Below are positions 15,001-27,000 of a stretch of 64,000 nucleotides of DNA, in pieces (the first letter of the stretch is position 1; every line of letters starts with the position of its first letter). A program made the position numbers and the translations under genes. Source of the DNA: Liolophura sinensis (lineage: Eukaryota > Mollusca > Polyplacophora > Chitonida > Chitonidae). The stretch spans positions 6,523,704 through 6,587,703 of the forward strand of contig NC_088304.1 of assembly GCF_032854445.1 (NCBI RefSeq), in the 5' to 3' direction. Under the pieces are notes generated by a model. It was not told where the DNA came from, searched no databases, and saw nothing but the letters and a program-made list of their open reading frames with translations.

Positions 15001-18000
15001 CGTGTGCCGAGAATTAGTGGTGTTTTCCAGTGAGGTCCTATTGGGTCATTGGTGATTCGGCTACACGGTCCTCAGGGAATATCACAGCTGTATGTGGATC
15101 ATGTCAAGACTACAGGGATCTATCAGCACTGTTGCAGATGTTATTGTAGACAGTTGGATTGGTTTAGATGAGGCTCAAGGACATGGGGTTTTGACGCATG
15201 TTTGGCCCGCTGGAAGTATGTAGTGGAGAATGTAAGTTATATGGTGCGTTGATAACGGGATTAAAAGGACAGCAGAATATCATCAGTGTGCTGTCCGGTT
15301 TACTGCTGGGCTCAACAAGGACATGAACTGTAACTTTGTGGACAGAATATCTTTTTCTCCATGTACATTCATTTAAATTTGCTAGTTTTGAGCTGGAAGT
15401 GATAAGGTTTTTTGGATCGTTCCTGATATACTGGATTGTTTGCCTCTAATCCTTTGTTGGATTTCACTTCAACAATGTAATACATGTGCAAGTGTGTGGA
15501 TTAGGAGGTTTAGGTATGGAACAGGTTTTTTTGTTTTAAATAGATAAGATACATATTTTCTTTGCCAAGATACAGGAACCTTATATTCTGCAAGCTGCCA
15601 AGCAGGATGGATGTCTTAAAAATTTGTTGTATTAAACAGCTTGTTGTCAACTTCGAAGGATGTTTCGTTTCTTTGCTTCATAGGCATTTACTTAAACGCC
15701 TACTTTGGACTTCTAAGGCTCACTTATGGTCTAAAGTGTTTGTATGGGTCTGTAGTTTTTATGATAATAGCTTTGAGATACTCAGACGAGTGTGTTGTGT
15801 AGAGGGGTGTATAGGATTGATGTTGCCAGACTGATCTAGAGATAGAAATAATGTAATGTGGGTATATGAATTTGCTGGTGGAGAGGGGGAGGGGAATATG
15901 GCCTTCTGGGCTACACTTTGTATACACTTAATTTGTTATTATTTCTTTATTAATTTGAGTAAAAAATATGCTGTAATACCGCTGTATTAGTAAGTGAATG
16001 CAAAGTTTATCTCAGAAGGCTGTGTTTATGAGTCTTATATAAACTTAGACATACACGTAAGTGTATGAAGTGCAGCATTATATATGTATTTAAGCTGTAG
16101 ATGAAAGTTCAAACTAATTGCATTTTAATTTAGTGTTATAACATGTATGTTGAGATTTTGTTGTGAAGCTTATGGATTATGTCTTAAAGCCTTTTTACTC
16201 ATACTTTGTGTTTTTTGTTTTCCCATTGACATTGTCATCTTTACAGAAAAATAGAGGAGCAACAAGCAGACTTGTCCAGTTTTACTCAAAAAATTGCTGA
16301 GCGGGAAACTGCTCTTGAGACTTTAAAACAAGACCATTTACAGGGGGTGGAAGAATTAGTTAGCAAACACAAAGAGGAATTAAAATCACTGCAGGAAAAC
16401 AGGGATGATGTGGTAAGTGTTATTTGTGCACATTTTCTGTTTCTCCTGTCTTTTGCTGATACATGTACACATACGTACCACAAGCAAAAAGAGAATTTTT
16501 TTGAAATTCCTCTCCATGTGTTGTTTTATATTTTTATGTATAATTCCACATATCTTTTCTTTAAATAAAAGCACGTGTAGAATAATATTTGACAATTGTA
16601 AGAATTTGGAGACAGGGAGACTTAGTCATAACCAAGCTAAAGTGTTGATCTCATGGCAGCCTGTAGACCCATGACCAAACAGTTGTCATGCTCAAATATA
16701 ACTCCAACTGATAAAAAGCAATCGGTTATCATAGTTTTCCTGACCAACAGACCTGACTACCAGTATATAACATAGATATTCCGGAGTACTACTTCTATGT
16801 TAAACCACAATTAGTTAAAACAAACTAAACTCCATGATGGCAGGGTATTCATTTTCTGTAAGCTGTCCATTTGTACAAATCAGACGGTTTGGTAGTTAGT
16901 GGTCAGGGAACTAGTTGGTCACTGTGCAACCCGGTGAGAGCAGCAGGAGAAATGATGTCAAGGTTTATAAACATACATGTAGTGCTCAGGCTTGAAGAGG
17001 GATACTCCAGTAGTAAAGCCAATACTCTACACACACGCAAACGGTAAATATTGAGATCATAAACAAACTCGGGAGATTTAGTATTGTCCAAAGTGTACGA
17101 TGATGTTTGCTTTACATCAGTGTGATTCTGTGATAGCACTCCTTCCCAAACGCGTACAGTGCTGTACAGTGACAGCATTAGCTGGGACGTGCATATTCAT
17201 GTCCTTGACAAGACATCGATACTGAAGTACACGTAATACAAAATACACATGTTGTTATCACTGTGATCGTATGATACTGAATGATTTATGGCTGTCCAGA
17301 AAGGTGCCAAGAACAGAGCAGGTCATGGTTTCATGAAACTTCTTAATACTTGTGAAGTGTTATGAAGAGAAACAGTCCGAGTTAGACTTAAGCAAGATTC
17401 CAAAGCTTAAAATACACCACAAGCACGACATAGATACATGTATTATTGCTCAATCAGTATGTTTGAAGAATTCAGAGATGTGAGTATAACGATTCAGGTA
17501 AACAGCCTGAAGGTAGTCATGCTGCTGTTTACATGTACATCTCATCTCTGAACTGATGAGACAGACTAAACTATACTTCATTATGAACCAAAATTTCATT
17601 TGTATTGGTTATATAACTTTTTTATTTGTGATTTCCTTGTTTCAGCAAGCAGAAGTGGAGAAATTACAGACAAAAATTAAAACTTTACTGGAACAACATG
17701 AGCAGGAGAAAACGGAATTAGAGAACACCAGACAAAGGGAGGTAACTGAACTGAAACAAACTCTACAAACAGTTCAAGAGGAACAGAAGAAATTGGAGGA
17801 AATTATCACACAGAACAAAGAAAACATGGAAAAAATCTCAACAGACAACGAAAACATAAAGGTGAGTGCTGGGTTAAGGCTATTCTTGATAATCATATCT
17901 ATCTAGGCTGACAGTGTTCGATTTTTTCATGAATTATGCAATCTGGACTCAATCTGGACTGAATTTCACGCGTTCACAATTGAGGAGGTCATTAGAGAAA

Positions 18001-21000
18001 AGTCAAACAGATGAAAACTTCTTCAACCTTTTCAACCGCCACTGTAACCAATATTTTGAAGCAGTCTGAGAGAACTAAGGAGTGTAGAGAAATAATTTTC
18101 ACAGTTTTATGAAGCTTATATATTCAGTGACAGAGAAGAGTGAAAAATTGCTTCAGCAGTTGAAAAAGTTAAATATTTACAGTGTTCATTAGATCTTCAA
18201 AGCTCTGAGGCTGATTGCTCCAAAGTGCTTTGTGTGACTGAGAGTTACATTGAACTTGAAAAGATGTTTTGTGATTTGTTTGTAAGGTAGGAGAATATAG
18301 AACTGGAAAAATGTTTAGTTTTGGTGCTGAAGTAATTTTTTGTGACACTTTTGGGATCTAAAAATGCATGTCTAAGGGAAAATTTTAGATAATTTTCAGT
18401 GCACTGGAATTAGGATTTAAGCCCATCAACCTTAGCCTTGTTTGCAGAAGGCTGCCTTCAAATAAAGTTTGCATCATTTAAAAGATAAGTCAAATCAAAA
18501 ATTTCTGTTCCTTGCTGCCATCGCGTCAAACCAATTCGCATTGTTATGATTTCAGTTTGAGAAGGAGAAGCTGGAACGCTCTGTGAAGAAGCTAGAAGGT
18601 GAGAAAGAAGGACTGAGCTGTGAAGTGAGCAAGATTCAGGCAGAGCTGGAGCAGGTGAAGGCAGAACATGGGCAGCTGGACTCGCAACACGGCTCTGTAC
18701 AGGCACAACTGACAGCCCTCACCACGGAGAAGGAGAAGCTGAGACAGGAGAAGGACCAGGTGAGAACCACTGTGTGGTAATATTAGTTATATGGTTACTC
18801 AGCTGACGCTTCACCCAATAGGAGGTATACTGACAGTATATGTTTTCTTATCCTATCACTGAGTAACCAAAAGACCCATCAAGTCCATGCAAAGACCAAT
18901 GCATAGGCAAATTGCTTGCATGATGTGGCCAGTGTTTTCACAAGCCAACAAAGGAACATAACTTGCTCAACAAACACATGATGTCGGCTACGTTATACAG
19001 GAATATATACGTCCTCCAAATGGACGATGCTGCCCAATGAAAAGTGGAGTATTTTGTTTGATGTGGGATAACATGGTCTACACGTAGCAGTATTTTTATG
19101 TGCTTATGTGATGTAGATGGGCCTTTGGGTCATGGCAATCAGCGTGAATTTACTTCAAAATGATATGACTGAGGGGTGAACATGATTTTGTCTGATAATG
19201 TAGAAATCTTCATCTAAAGCAGGATTTCGCCTTGCGTGAATTTCACGCCAGATTTTATCTCCTCTGTATAGTACATTTAATATGTGAAAACTGTAACGAC
19301 TTTTAACAAAAGTGACCTTTATGTGTACAGGCAGAGAAGAAACTTCAGGAAGCCCAGCTGGACACCAACAAGCTGACAGATCGGTTGGACAAGCTGACGG
19401 CAGAGAACATGGAACTGACCAGCAACCTGGAAAAACAGACAGCAGAGCTACGGGAGCTAGAGGAACAGGTCAGTGAATACAGGAACAACCATGGCCATCC
19501 TTATATCTCCTACTGTTATCCTCCATAGTTCAAACATGCAACCCTGGTAATTACCACTTTATTGCACTTTATTCTGCAAAAGCTGTCCTAATTGCAGACA
19601 CATTATGCTTTTAGATCGGCTAATGTTTTTTTTCGGCTTTGCCTGTTGAAACTTAACTGTGCTGTGGTGTTGACATTAAATATATAGGCAGTGAAAAAAT
19701 ATAATAAAACTATGTGGCATAAGGAACCACCCCCTTTCATAAACTCTGTGAGGCAACAACTGATTAAACTTGTCAGTTGCCATGGCCATTGTATTCAATC
19801 AGGTCAGCATTTTGATTGTGGTGGCAGATTTTCCTAATAAAGAGAGCTGAACATGCTTGTGTGCTGCAAGGGTTGACGTAAACTGCCTTAAAGGAAAATG
19901 TGTCAGCCACTTTAAAAGAAGATGACCCATAATGGTGAATGGACTCAGTTTGAACATGGCACAATGGCATTGTCAAGCTTTAATTCTCCTCTTCTGTCAG
20001 AGACTCATGACCGAGGAAGATTCTTATCCAGCCCACACCTTTGCATACTAAGCTCCTTCTGTTCAGCTAATATTTACAGAGCCACAGATCATGTTAACCA
20101 TTTGCACTTGATGTGTGTTTGGCTGCCCACGTATAAGTGAAATAGTCTTGAGTATGGCATAAAATACCATAAATAAATAAATAAATGATGTGAATTGGTG
20201 GACTTCCACAGTTTTAAATTCCATCTTTCAAACTTCAGTATTGTCAGAAAATTTTGTCTGTAGCATTGCTGAAAACTTAATGCCGTAATACAGTGTAACA
20301 GTCAAATCCTCTTGTGTCATACATTGGAAGGTCATGCAGCAACCTGCAGATGGGCGAGGGAGTCTGCAGGCTCTGCCCAGTGCTGCCATCATAACGTTGG
20401 CTGGCATTGTATAAGTGAAATATCCCTGATTTTATTCATTTGAATGTTTATATGTTGAATGCTTTCACGTGTAGATTGTCAAAGAGTTGTATATTGCTTG
20501 ATGTCAAAGCATGACATCTTGTATAAGAGCATTTCATGTTGCCTGAAGTAGAAATGTTGAAAGAAAAGACCTCTTAAAATCGAAAAAGGCATCACTTAAT
20601 AGATTTTTGTAAAGAGAGTTAAAGGCGTTCAAAAGTTTGAATTCTAAGGTGGGCTTAATGAACCATATTATCAGAGTTTAGGAACTCTGACATGACAGGA
20701 AGTTTTTCCAACTATAATCACGACACTGAATACTTGAATAATTCTTTTTATCCATAAGTAAAAGATTACTGAAATAATGTTGTCAAAAATTCATTCCTTC
20801 TGGTAAACATAGATAAAAAAGGTGATGTGACATCAGAGTTCCTAGATCAGTATGGCTCATAAAGCCCACCATAGAATTCAGATATTTGAATGCCTTTCGA
20901 CACTCTTTAAAAAAATTGAAAAAAATAAATGAACGTATTTTTACGCAGAGTTTTCAGTTGCCTGTCCAGTGAACAGTTTCTTTTGCTTTAAAGTTCACAA

Positions 21001-24000
21001 ATTCATGTATAAACTTCTTCCCACTGAGCTCATGTGGGACAGCGCTGTTTTTTTGACGCCATGGCAACTGGATGTGAAATATCAAAATATGATAACACAG
21101 GTGTTGCATACATGTATATGTAACCTTTGAAATCAGTGCAGGAAATCCTGAAATTTCTCTTATGTATGAGTTATAAATAAATATAATTTTCTTACGCGTC
21201 GACAGATCAAGAAACTGAGGGAAGAAAACGAGGAACAGAAAAAGTTAATAGAGACTCAGCAGGTTGAGGGGAAGCTGAGCTCAGAGCTAGAGAGTCAGCT
21301 GTAAGTAAGATGTGTAACACACTGTAGCCCATTGTTACTGTAATTCTTCAACCTTTTCGCATGTTTCCAAGGTGTTTATTCAAGCGTATTCTAAAGGAAT
21401 TATTCTGTTTTGGCTGATAAGGTAATACTATTTGTGAAGCCCTTAAATTGACCAATCCATCCAATGTTATTTTGTCTCCAAAATTAAATTATAAATGTGC
21501 ATAATTGCAAATGAAAGTTGCTCTTTCATGTGCAAAAAGATAGAGGAATTAGGGTAAGTTGTTACCACTTATTCATTTGTTTCAAAAGTATATTTCTCAA
21601 CAAAATGAGACTTGAATGATAGCTGGTAGAAACTTCAGGCTTGCAGAAGTGAATATTGATTTAATTTTCAGAATTTTTTTTTTATCCGGCTGTTTGTGAC
21701 AGTACGGTGTGGAATTATTTATTATATGTTCAATGTAATAATTGTAATGTAATATAAGGATTTGACGTAATACATGTATTACATAAAGACGTAATAGCGA
21801 CCACATTCGCGTTGATATAAAAAAAAGAGAATTTTTTTGCTTTGCTTTCTTAATGTGTTTGTGCTTTTTACTTGCAACAGTGCAGAAATCAAGAAGGCTT
21901 TACAAGAGGCTCAGGCTAAACTGGTTTCCTCAGAACAGGAGAAAGAGGGCTTAAAACAACAGACTTCTGAGGCTATCCAACAAGTGAACAAAGCCAAAGC
22001 ACAGGTATGTATTTCACAGTGCCATTTGACTTCTTTGGCAGCCTAATGGTTGGTGAATCCACCTCAGATTAAGTCGGGGCCTCCGTGGCTCAGTCGGTTA
22101 GCGCGCTAGTGCAGCGTAATGACCCAGGAGCCTCTCACCAATGCGGTCGCTGTGAGTTCAAGTCCAGCTCATGCTGGCTTCCTCTCCGGCCGTATGTGGG
22201 AAGGTCTGCCACGCGGATGGTCGTGGGTGTCCCACAGGCTCTGCCCGGTCTCCACCCACCATAATGCTGGCCGCCGTCGTATAAGTGAAATATTCTTGAG
22301 TACGGCGTAAAACACTAATCAAATAAATAAATAAATCAAATTAAGTCAGACCTTCTGTCCAACCTGGCCATAATGCATACGGTTGTATAAGTGAAATATC
22401 CTTGAGTATGGTGTGAATCACGAATGAAATAAATAAATAAAACTTGGGTAGGGTCATACCAAAGATTTTAAAAATGGCACTTGGTGCTGCCTCTCTTGGT
22501 GCTCAGCACTGAGAGGTTAGAGCAAGGAAACAGGACTGGTTGGCCCAGTGCCAGTATAATGTGACTGGGTGTGTGTCATGTCTGGCGTCTTAGGCATGAT
22601 ATTGCCATGGTGAGGGTATGGAGTCACCCTGCCATGAGAAGACACAGTATATGTACACACACCTAATGACTCCTTGTCATATGCCAGATGCAGATATACT
22701 TGACAGCTTTCTGATGTACTTTCACTTTCAGTTTGAAGGAGAGAAGGCGCAACTAGAAACAGCTATGAAGCAAATATCACAACGGTAAGTTGTCTTTTAT
22801 GTTCAGAGCTTTATTTTTAAAATTTAAGTGAAGTTTGATAATACTTCTGTAATACTTCAGTGTAATTGCATAACAAGCAAATTCCATAGAGAGTATTAAA
22901 GTATCAGGTAAATGTTCTCCTTTCTACGTAAACAATAATGTACTGGTTGTGACAAACAATACCAAAAAACATGTTAACTATGATCAGTATTAAATATTGT
23001 TGTATATATGTAATTTTTTGTTCTGATGAAGATTTTACCGGATTTAAAACTTTTAAATGTATTTATTTCATAACTTCCTCTTGTGCCTCTGTGTGGCACA
23101 TATTAACCGGTAAGACTTTTGTAGGTCAACTTCAGCATGCTTTTTCTATAGTATTTCTGTACATGTATTTATGTAGGCAACATTTTGTATATGCGTGTGC
23201 TATAGATGCCTTAAGTGAACATCACCTTGGTTACACTCATTTTTCATGTGATATTCATCTGTGGGCTAAATCTTCTTTCTTTGGTGCTATGTTGTGGACA
23301 TGTATTGATATGGTACACATTTTTCGCTGTACTTTTAATGTTTCATGCACTTTCTGAGTTTATGCTGTGCAGAATTATACCTGACATAGACTCATGACTT
23401 TGGGCGTGAAACTGTTTTATATTATCTGCGTAATATTGTGTTCCTGTATAGAGGAGGATGGTTGAGGCAAGTTTTACATACCTGTACACACAATGCAAGT
23501 CAAACAGCTGCTCTTTCACTTGGACTAACATGGGCTCTGGTTCTCTGTCCACCATGCATAGCTTGATGCTTTCATGTTAGGATCACCGCTGTCAGGGTGA
23601 TGTCTTTGTGTGTGTATCAACCTGGTCAAACCAGCTGTGAGAGAGATGGTGGGTGTGGAGACAGGTGGTCACGTCTACAAAGTTTGGGTTGTGTCTGTTT
23701 GAATCGTACTAGACGTAAAATGTTTTCGACACAAATTTTTCAAGACTCCCCAGTCACTATTGATTTTGGTGCTTTCTTAGCGTCAAACAGTAATTAGTCC
23801 TGCACACATATTCAGCAGTCAGACTGACCTGATGGAAATTTGTGGACCTGTACATTTAGCAGCAACTTTATATTAGTAGTAGCTTAAGAGGTTAGCACGC
23901 CAGCATGGCACAATGGCACTGGAGCCTCCCACTAATTGGCCGCTGTGAGTTCAAGTCCAGTTCATGCTGGCTTTCTCTCTGGCCAGCAAACTGCGGATGG

Positions 24001-27000
24001 TTGTGGGTTTTCCCATGTCCCTGACGGTTTCCTCGCACTATAATGCTGGTGGCAGCCATATATGTGAAATATTCTTCAGTATGGCGTAAAACACCAATCA
24101 TATAAATAAATAATATTAGTACATTGCGTGACAGTAACAGGATTATAAAGGCTTTGATACAAGAGGAGCTAGAAATACATGTACAGTGTACATGTATCAG
24201 ACAAAATCGTTCGAATTAATATTTTCAGTCTCCCTGTTTCTGTGTTTAGCACCATCATTGTAAACTAGCCACTTAGAGTTCATCATTAGAACTTGTTAAC
24301 TTTATCATTCTTGTCTGCATTTCTGCTTGACTAATGACTATTTCTCTTTTGCGTACTATTTTTGTGTAGCTGTTTTTCTTCGTGTTTTGAATTTTTTTCA
24401 TTTGTTTACTTTTGTGTATAATGTCAAAATGTAGATTACATGAATCACTTAACTGTGTGAATTATGATATGAAAAGAAGAGAGTTATAAATACTGATTCC
24501 TATAAACATTTGATAAGGATATGAATTTCTGTTCAAACATTACGTATATTCTACATCTAGATATTAAATGTGCTTTTAAAGAAATGTGTGATTGTGATGA
24601 ACTACTTCATCACACATTATATTGTCAGTTTAATTTTTTCAATTTGAACTACTTAGACTGTTTTTTGTATTTTATTTTTTTGATGGGAGGTTAATATATT
24701 TCTATCTCAAAATGCACAATAGTTTGTTTTCTGTACATTTTATTTTTTTGATGGAAGGTTAATATATTTCTATCTCAAAATGCACATTAGTTTGGAGTAA
24801 AAACTGCATCTGAACTTGTCTGTATTATTAACGGATCATATGTGTCAGGTTTTGAAAACAAATTGCTTTCGCAGGTTGTCTTATTTGGGATCACACACTT
24901 CCGGGCACTTTACCTGCATAAGGCAGCGGCTAGCAGACAGGTTGATAGATAACATGGGAAGGCATAGGGAAATGAGCCCAATCTTACAGCAAATAGCCCA
25001 ATCTAATACAGCAAATGCCCAGATGTCTGTGATCTCAAATTCCTAATCTTGTCGTCATATGAGTGAAAAATTGTTGAGTACGACGTTAAACCCCAAGCAC
25101 TCACTCAAATTCCTAATCTGTTTCAATATAAATCAAGGGGGAGATAATCAGCTTTGTCCTTTCTCCCTGTCAGGTTGTCTGATGTCAGTAGTGAAAGTGA
25201 GTCTAAGCAGGCCTCTCTGAAGGACTCCTTGGACAACACCCACAGTCTGTTAGGGCAGAAGGAGCAGGAGCTGACCACCCAGAGATCACAGGTAGGACTC
25301 CCGGGTGTCCAGTAATCTTATCCTGTAGGAGTACAGTAAACAACCTTATGTTTCACCTGTGACTAAATTGCAGTATTTGCCTGATTCTGAAAGATGTTCT
25401 GAGGTTTTTTTGGAAGGTAGGATTATATTATGATGCGGAAATGTAAGTTTCAGCACCATAAGTAATGGTTTCTGGGATTTTTTTTTTTTTGTGTCGAAAA
25501 ATGCAATCTTGGTGTGAAATATGTTAGTCATTTACCCCATAGCAAATTTGTTATGGAAGATTAGTCAGTATAGACTAGCCATATGCCCATGATTTACTCT
25601 GCGACTCTTATTTGTTTAACACATAAATTTGACCACGTTGGTATCAGTGAAAGATTTTTAAGTATGATATTGAACACTATCAGTAAGTCTACCAGCTTAT
25701 AATATATTTGAAGCCCTAAGTTTGTACGTAAATGTCATGTGTATGGAAATGTCACATGCCTTAGAAGGTACAAAATTTTTTAGCATCAGTATTTCTTGAA
25801 ATAAAATGAAATATCAGTGCCTGTACATGTCAACAGTTTGTTTTAATAAAACCTTGTGCAGATCGAGGCGTTGGAGCAGGAGAAGACAACTCTGTTGGCT
25901 TACAAGAATTCCTCCCAGCAACTTCAGTTGGAGGTTTCTGAGCTGGAGAAAAAGGTGGCTAACCTCCAGAGTTCTCTGGAGGAGTCCAAAGCCAATGCTA
26001 ACTTCATCAACAACCCTGATGGTGAAGGTACGATCCACCAGATGTATGCCCATATGAACCATTCTTTTCATTATGTTTATATACATACTGTAATTCTTCA
26101 ACCATTTCTCATGTTTGCAGTGTGTTTAATCAAGCATATTCTGAAGGCATTGTTCTGTTTTGGCTTATAAAATTGTGGTTTTTGTGAAGCTCTGAAACTG
26201 GCCAGTCAAACCAGTGTAGTTTTGTGTAGTGCATAAATTGCACTTAAAGTTGCTCTTTATGTGCAAAAAGGTTGAGGAATTGGGATGTATTGATTTGGGG
26301 CCTGCATTGGTTTATTCGGGTAAACCATTGTCTCTGCTGCATCCCTGGGTCCTGTGGTTAATGAGGTGGCAAACTTCATGGAGGATATTTGTCTAATACC
26401 TTTTTTCCTCCACCCTATACCCCGGACTGCCATCATATAAATACATGAGAACAGGGTGCCTCCATGGCCAAGCGGTTTAGCATGCCAGCACAGCACAATG
26501 ACCCAGGAGCCTCCCACAGTGCCTCCCAGCTCATGCTGGTTTCATCTTCCACCATACGTGGGAAGGTCTGACAGCAGCCTGCAGATGGTTATGAGTTTTC
26601 CCCGGGTTCTTCATGTTTTCCTCCAACCATAATGGTGGCCGACAACGTCTAAGTGAAGTATTTCTTGAGTACAGCATAAAACACAGATCAAATAAATACA
26701 AGAGTACAACTTTTTTTCCTGGTGAAATAAATTAATAAGTACATGCGCTTATCGATCTCAGCCAGATGTATATTTATAGCAAAGTAATGAAATTGGTGTT
26801 TAGTTAGGATAGGTAAACCACTTAATTATTCATTTAAAGGTGAAATGTCAGGATTCCTTCACTGATAAAAGTGTTATTTCATATGTTATATCACTTCTGT
26901 TATTACATTTTGATATTTCGCACCCAAAAGCCATGACATTCCAGTCTGATCAGCGAGAGGATGTTTCCTTGACTTCGACTTTGTGATATTTTGCCTGTGA

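Noticed and set aside
22076-22165. tRNA gene at the SINE head
   Set aside because: Box A- and box B-like motifs are present, but there is no proper cloverleaf or anticodon arm, and the same sequence recurs with a SINE body and tail.
22971-23357. 128-codon plus-strand frame in a CLIP1 intron
   Set aside because: AT-rich sequence with high Phe/Cys/Ile content, no homology and no splice signals; it looks like chance.
24870-25045. Alternative CLIP1 exon starting gttgtctt after gcag
   Set aside because: It copies the first bases of the real exon at 25174 by chance; the sequence is not heptad-like and ends in a stop without a donor.
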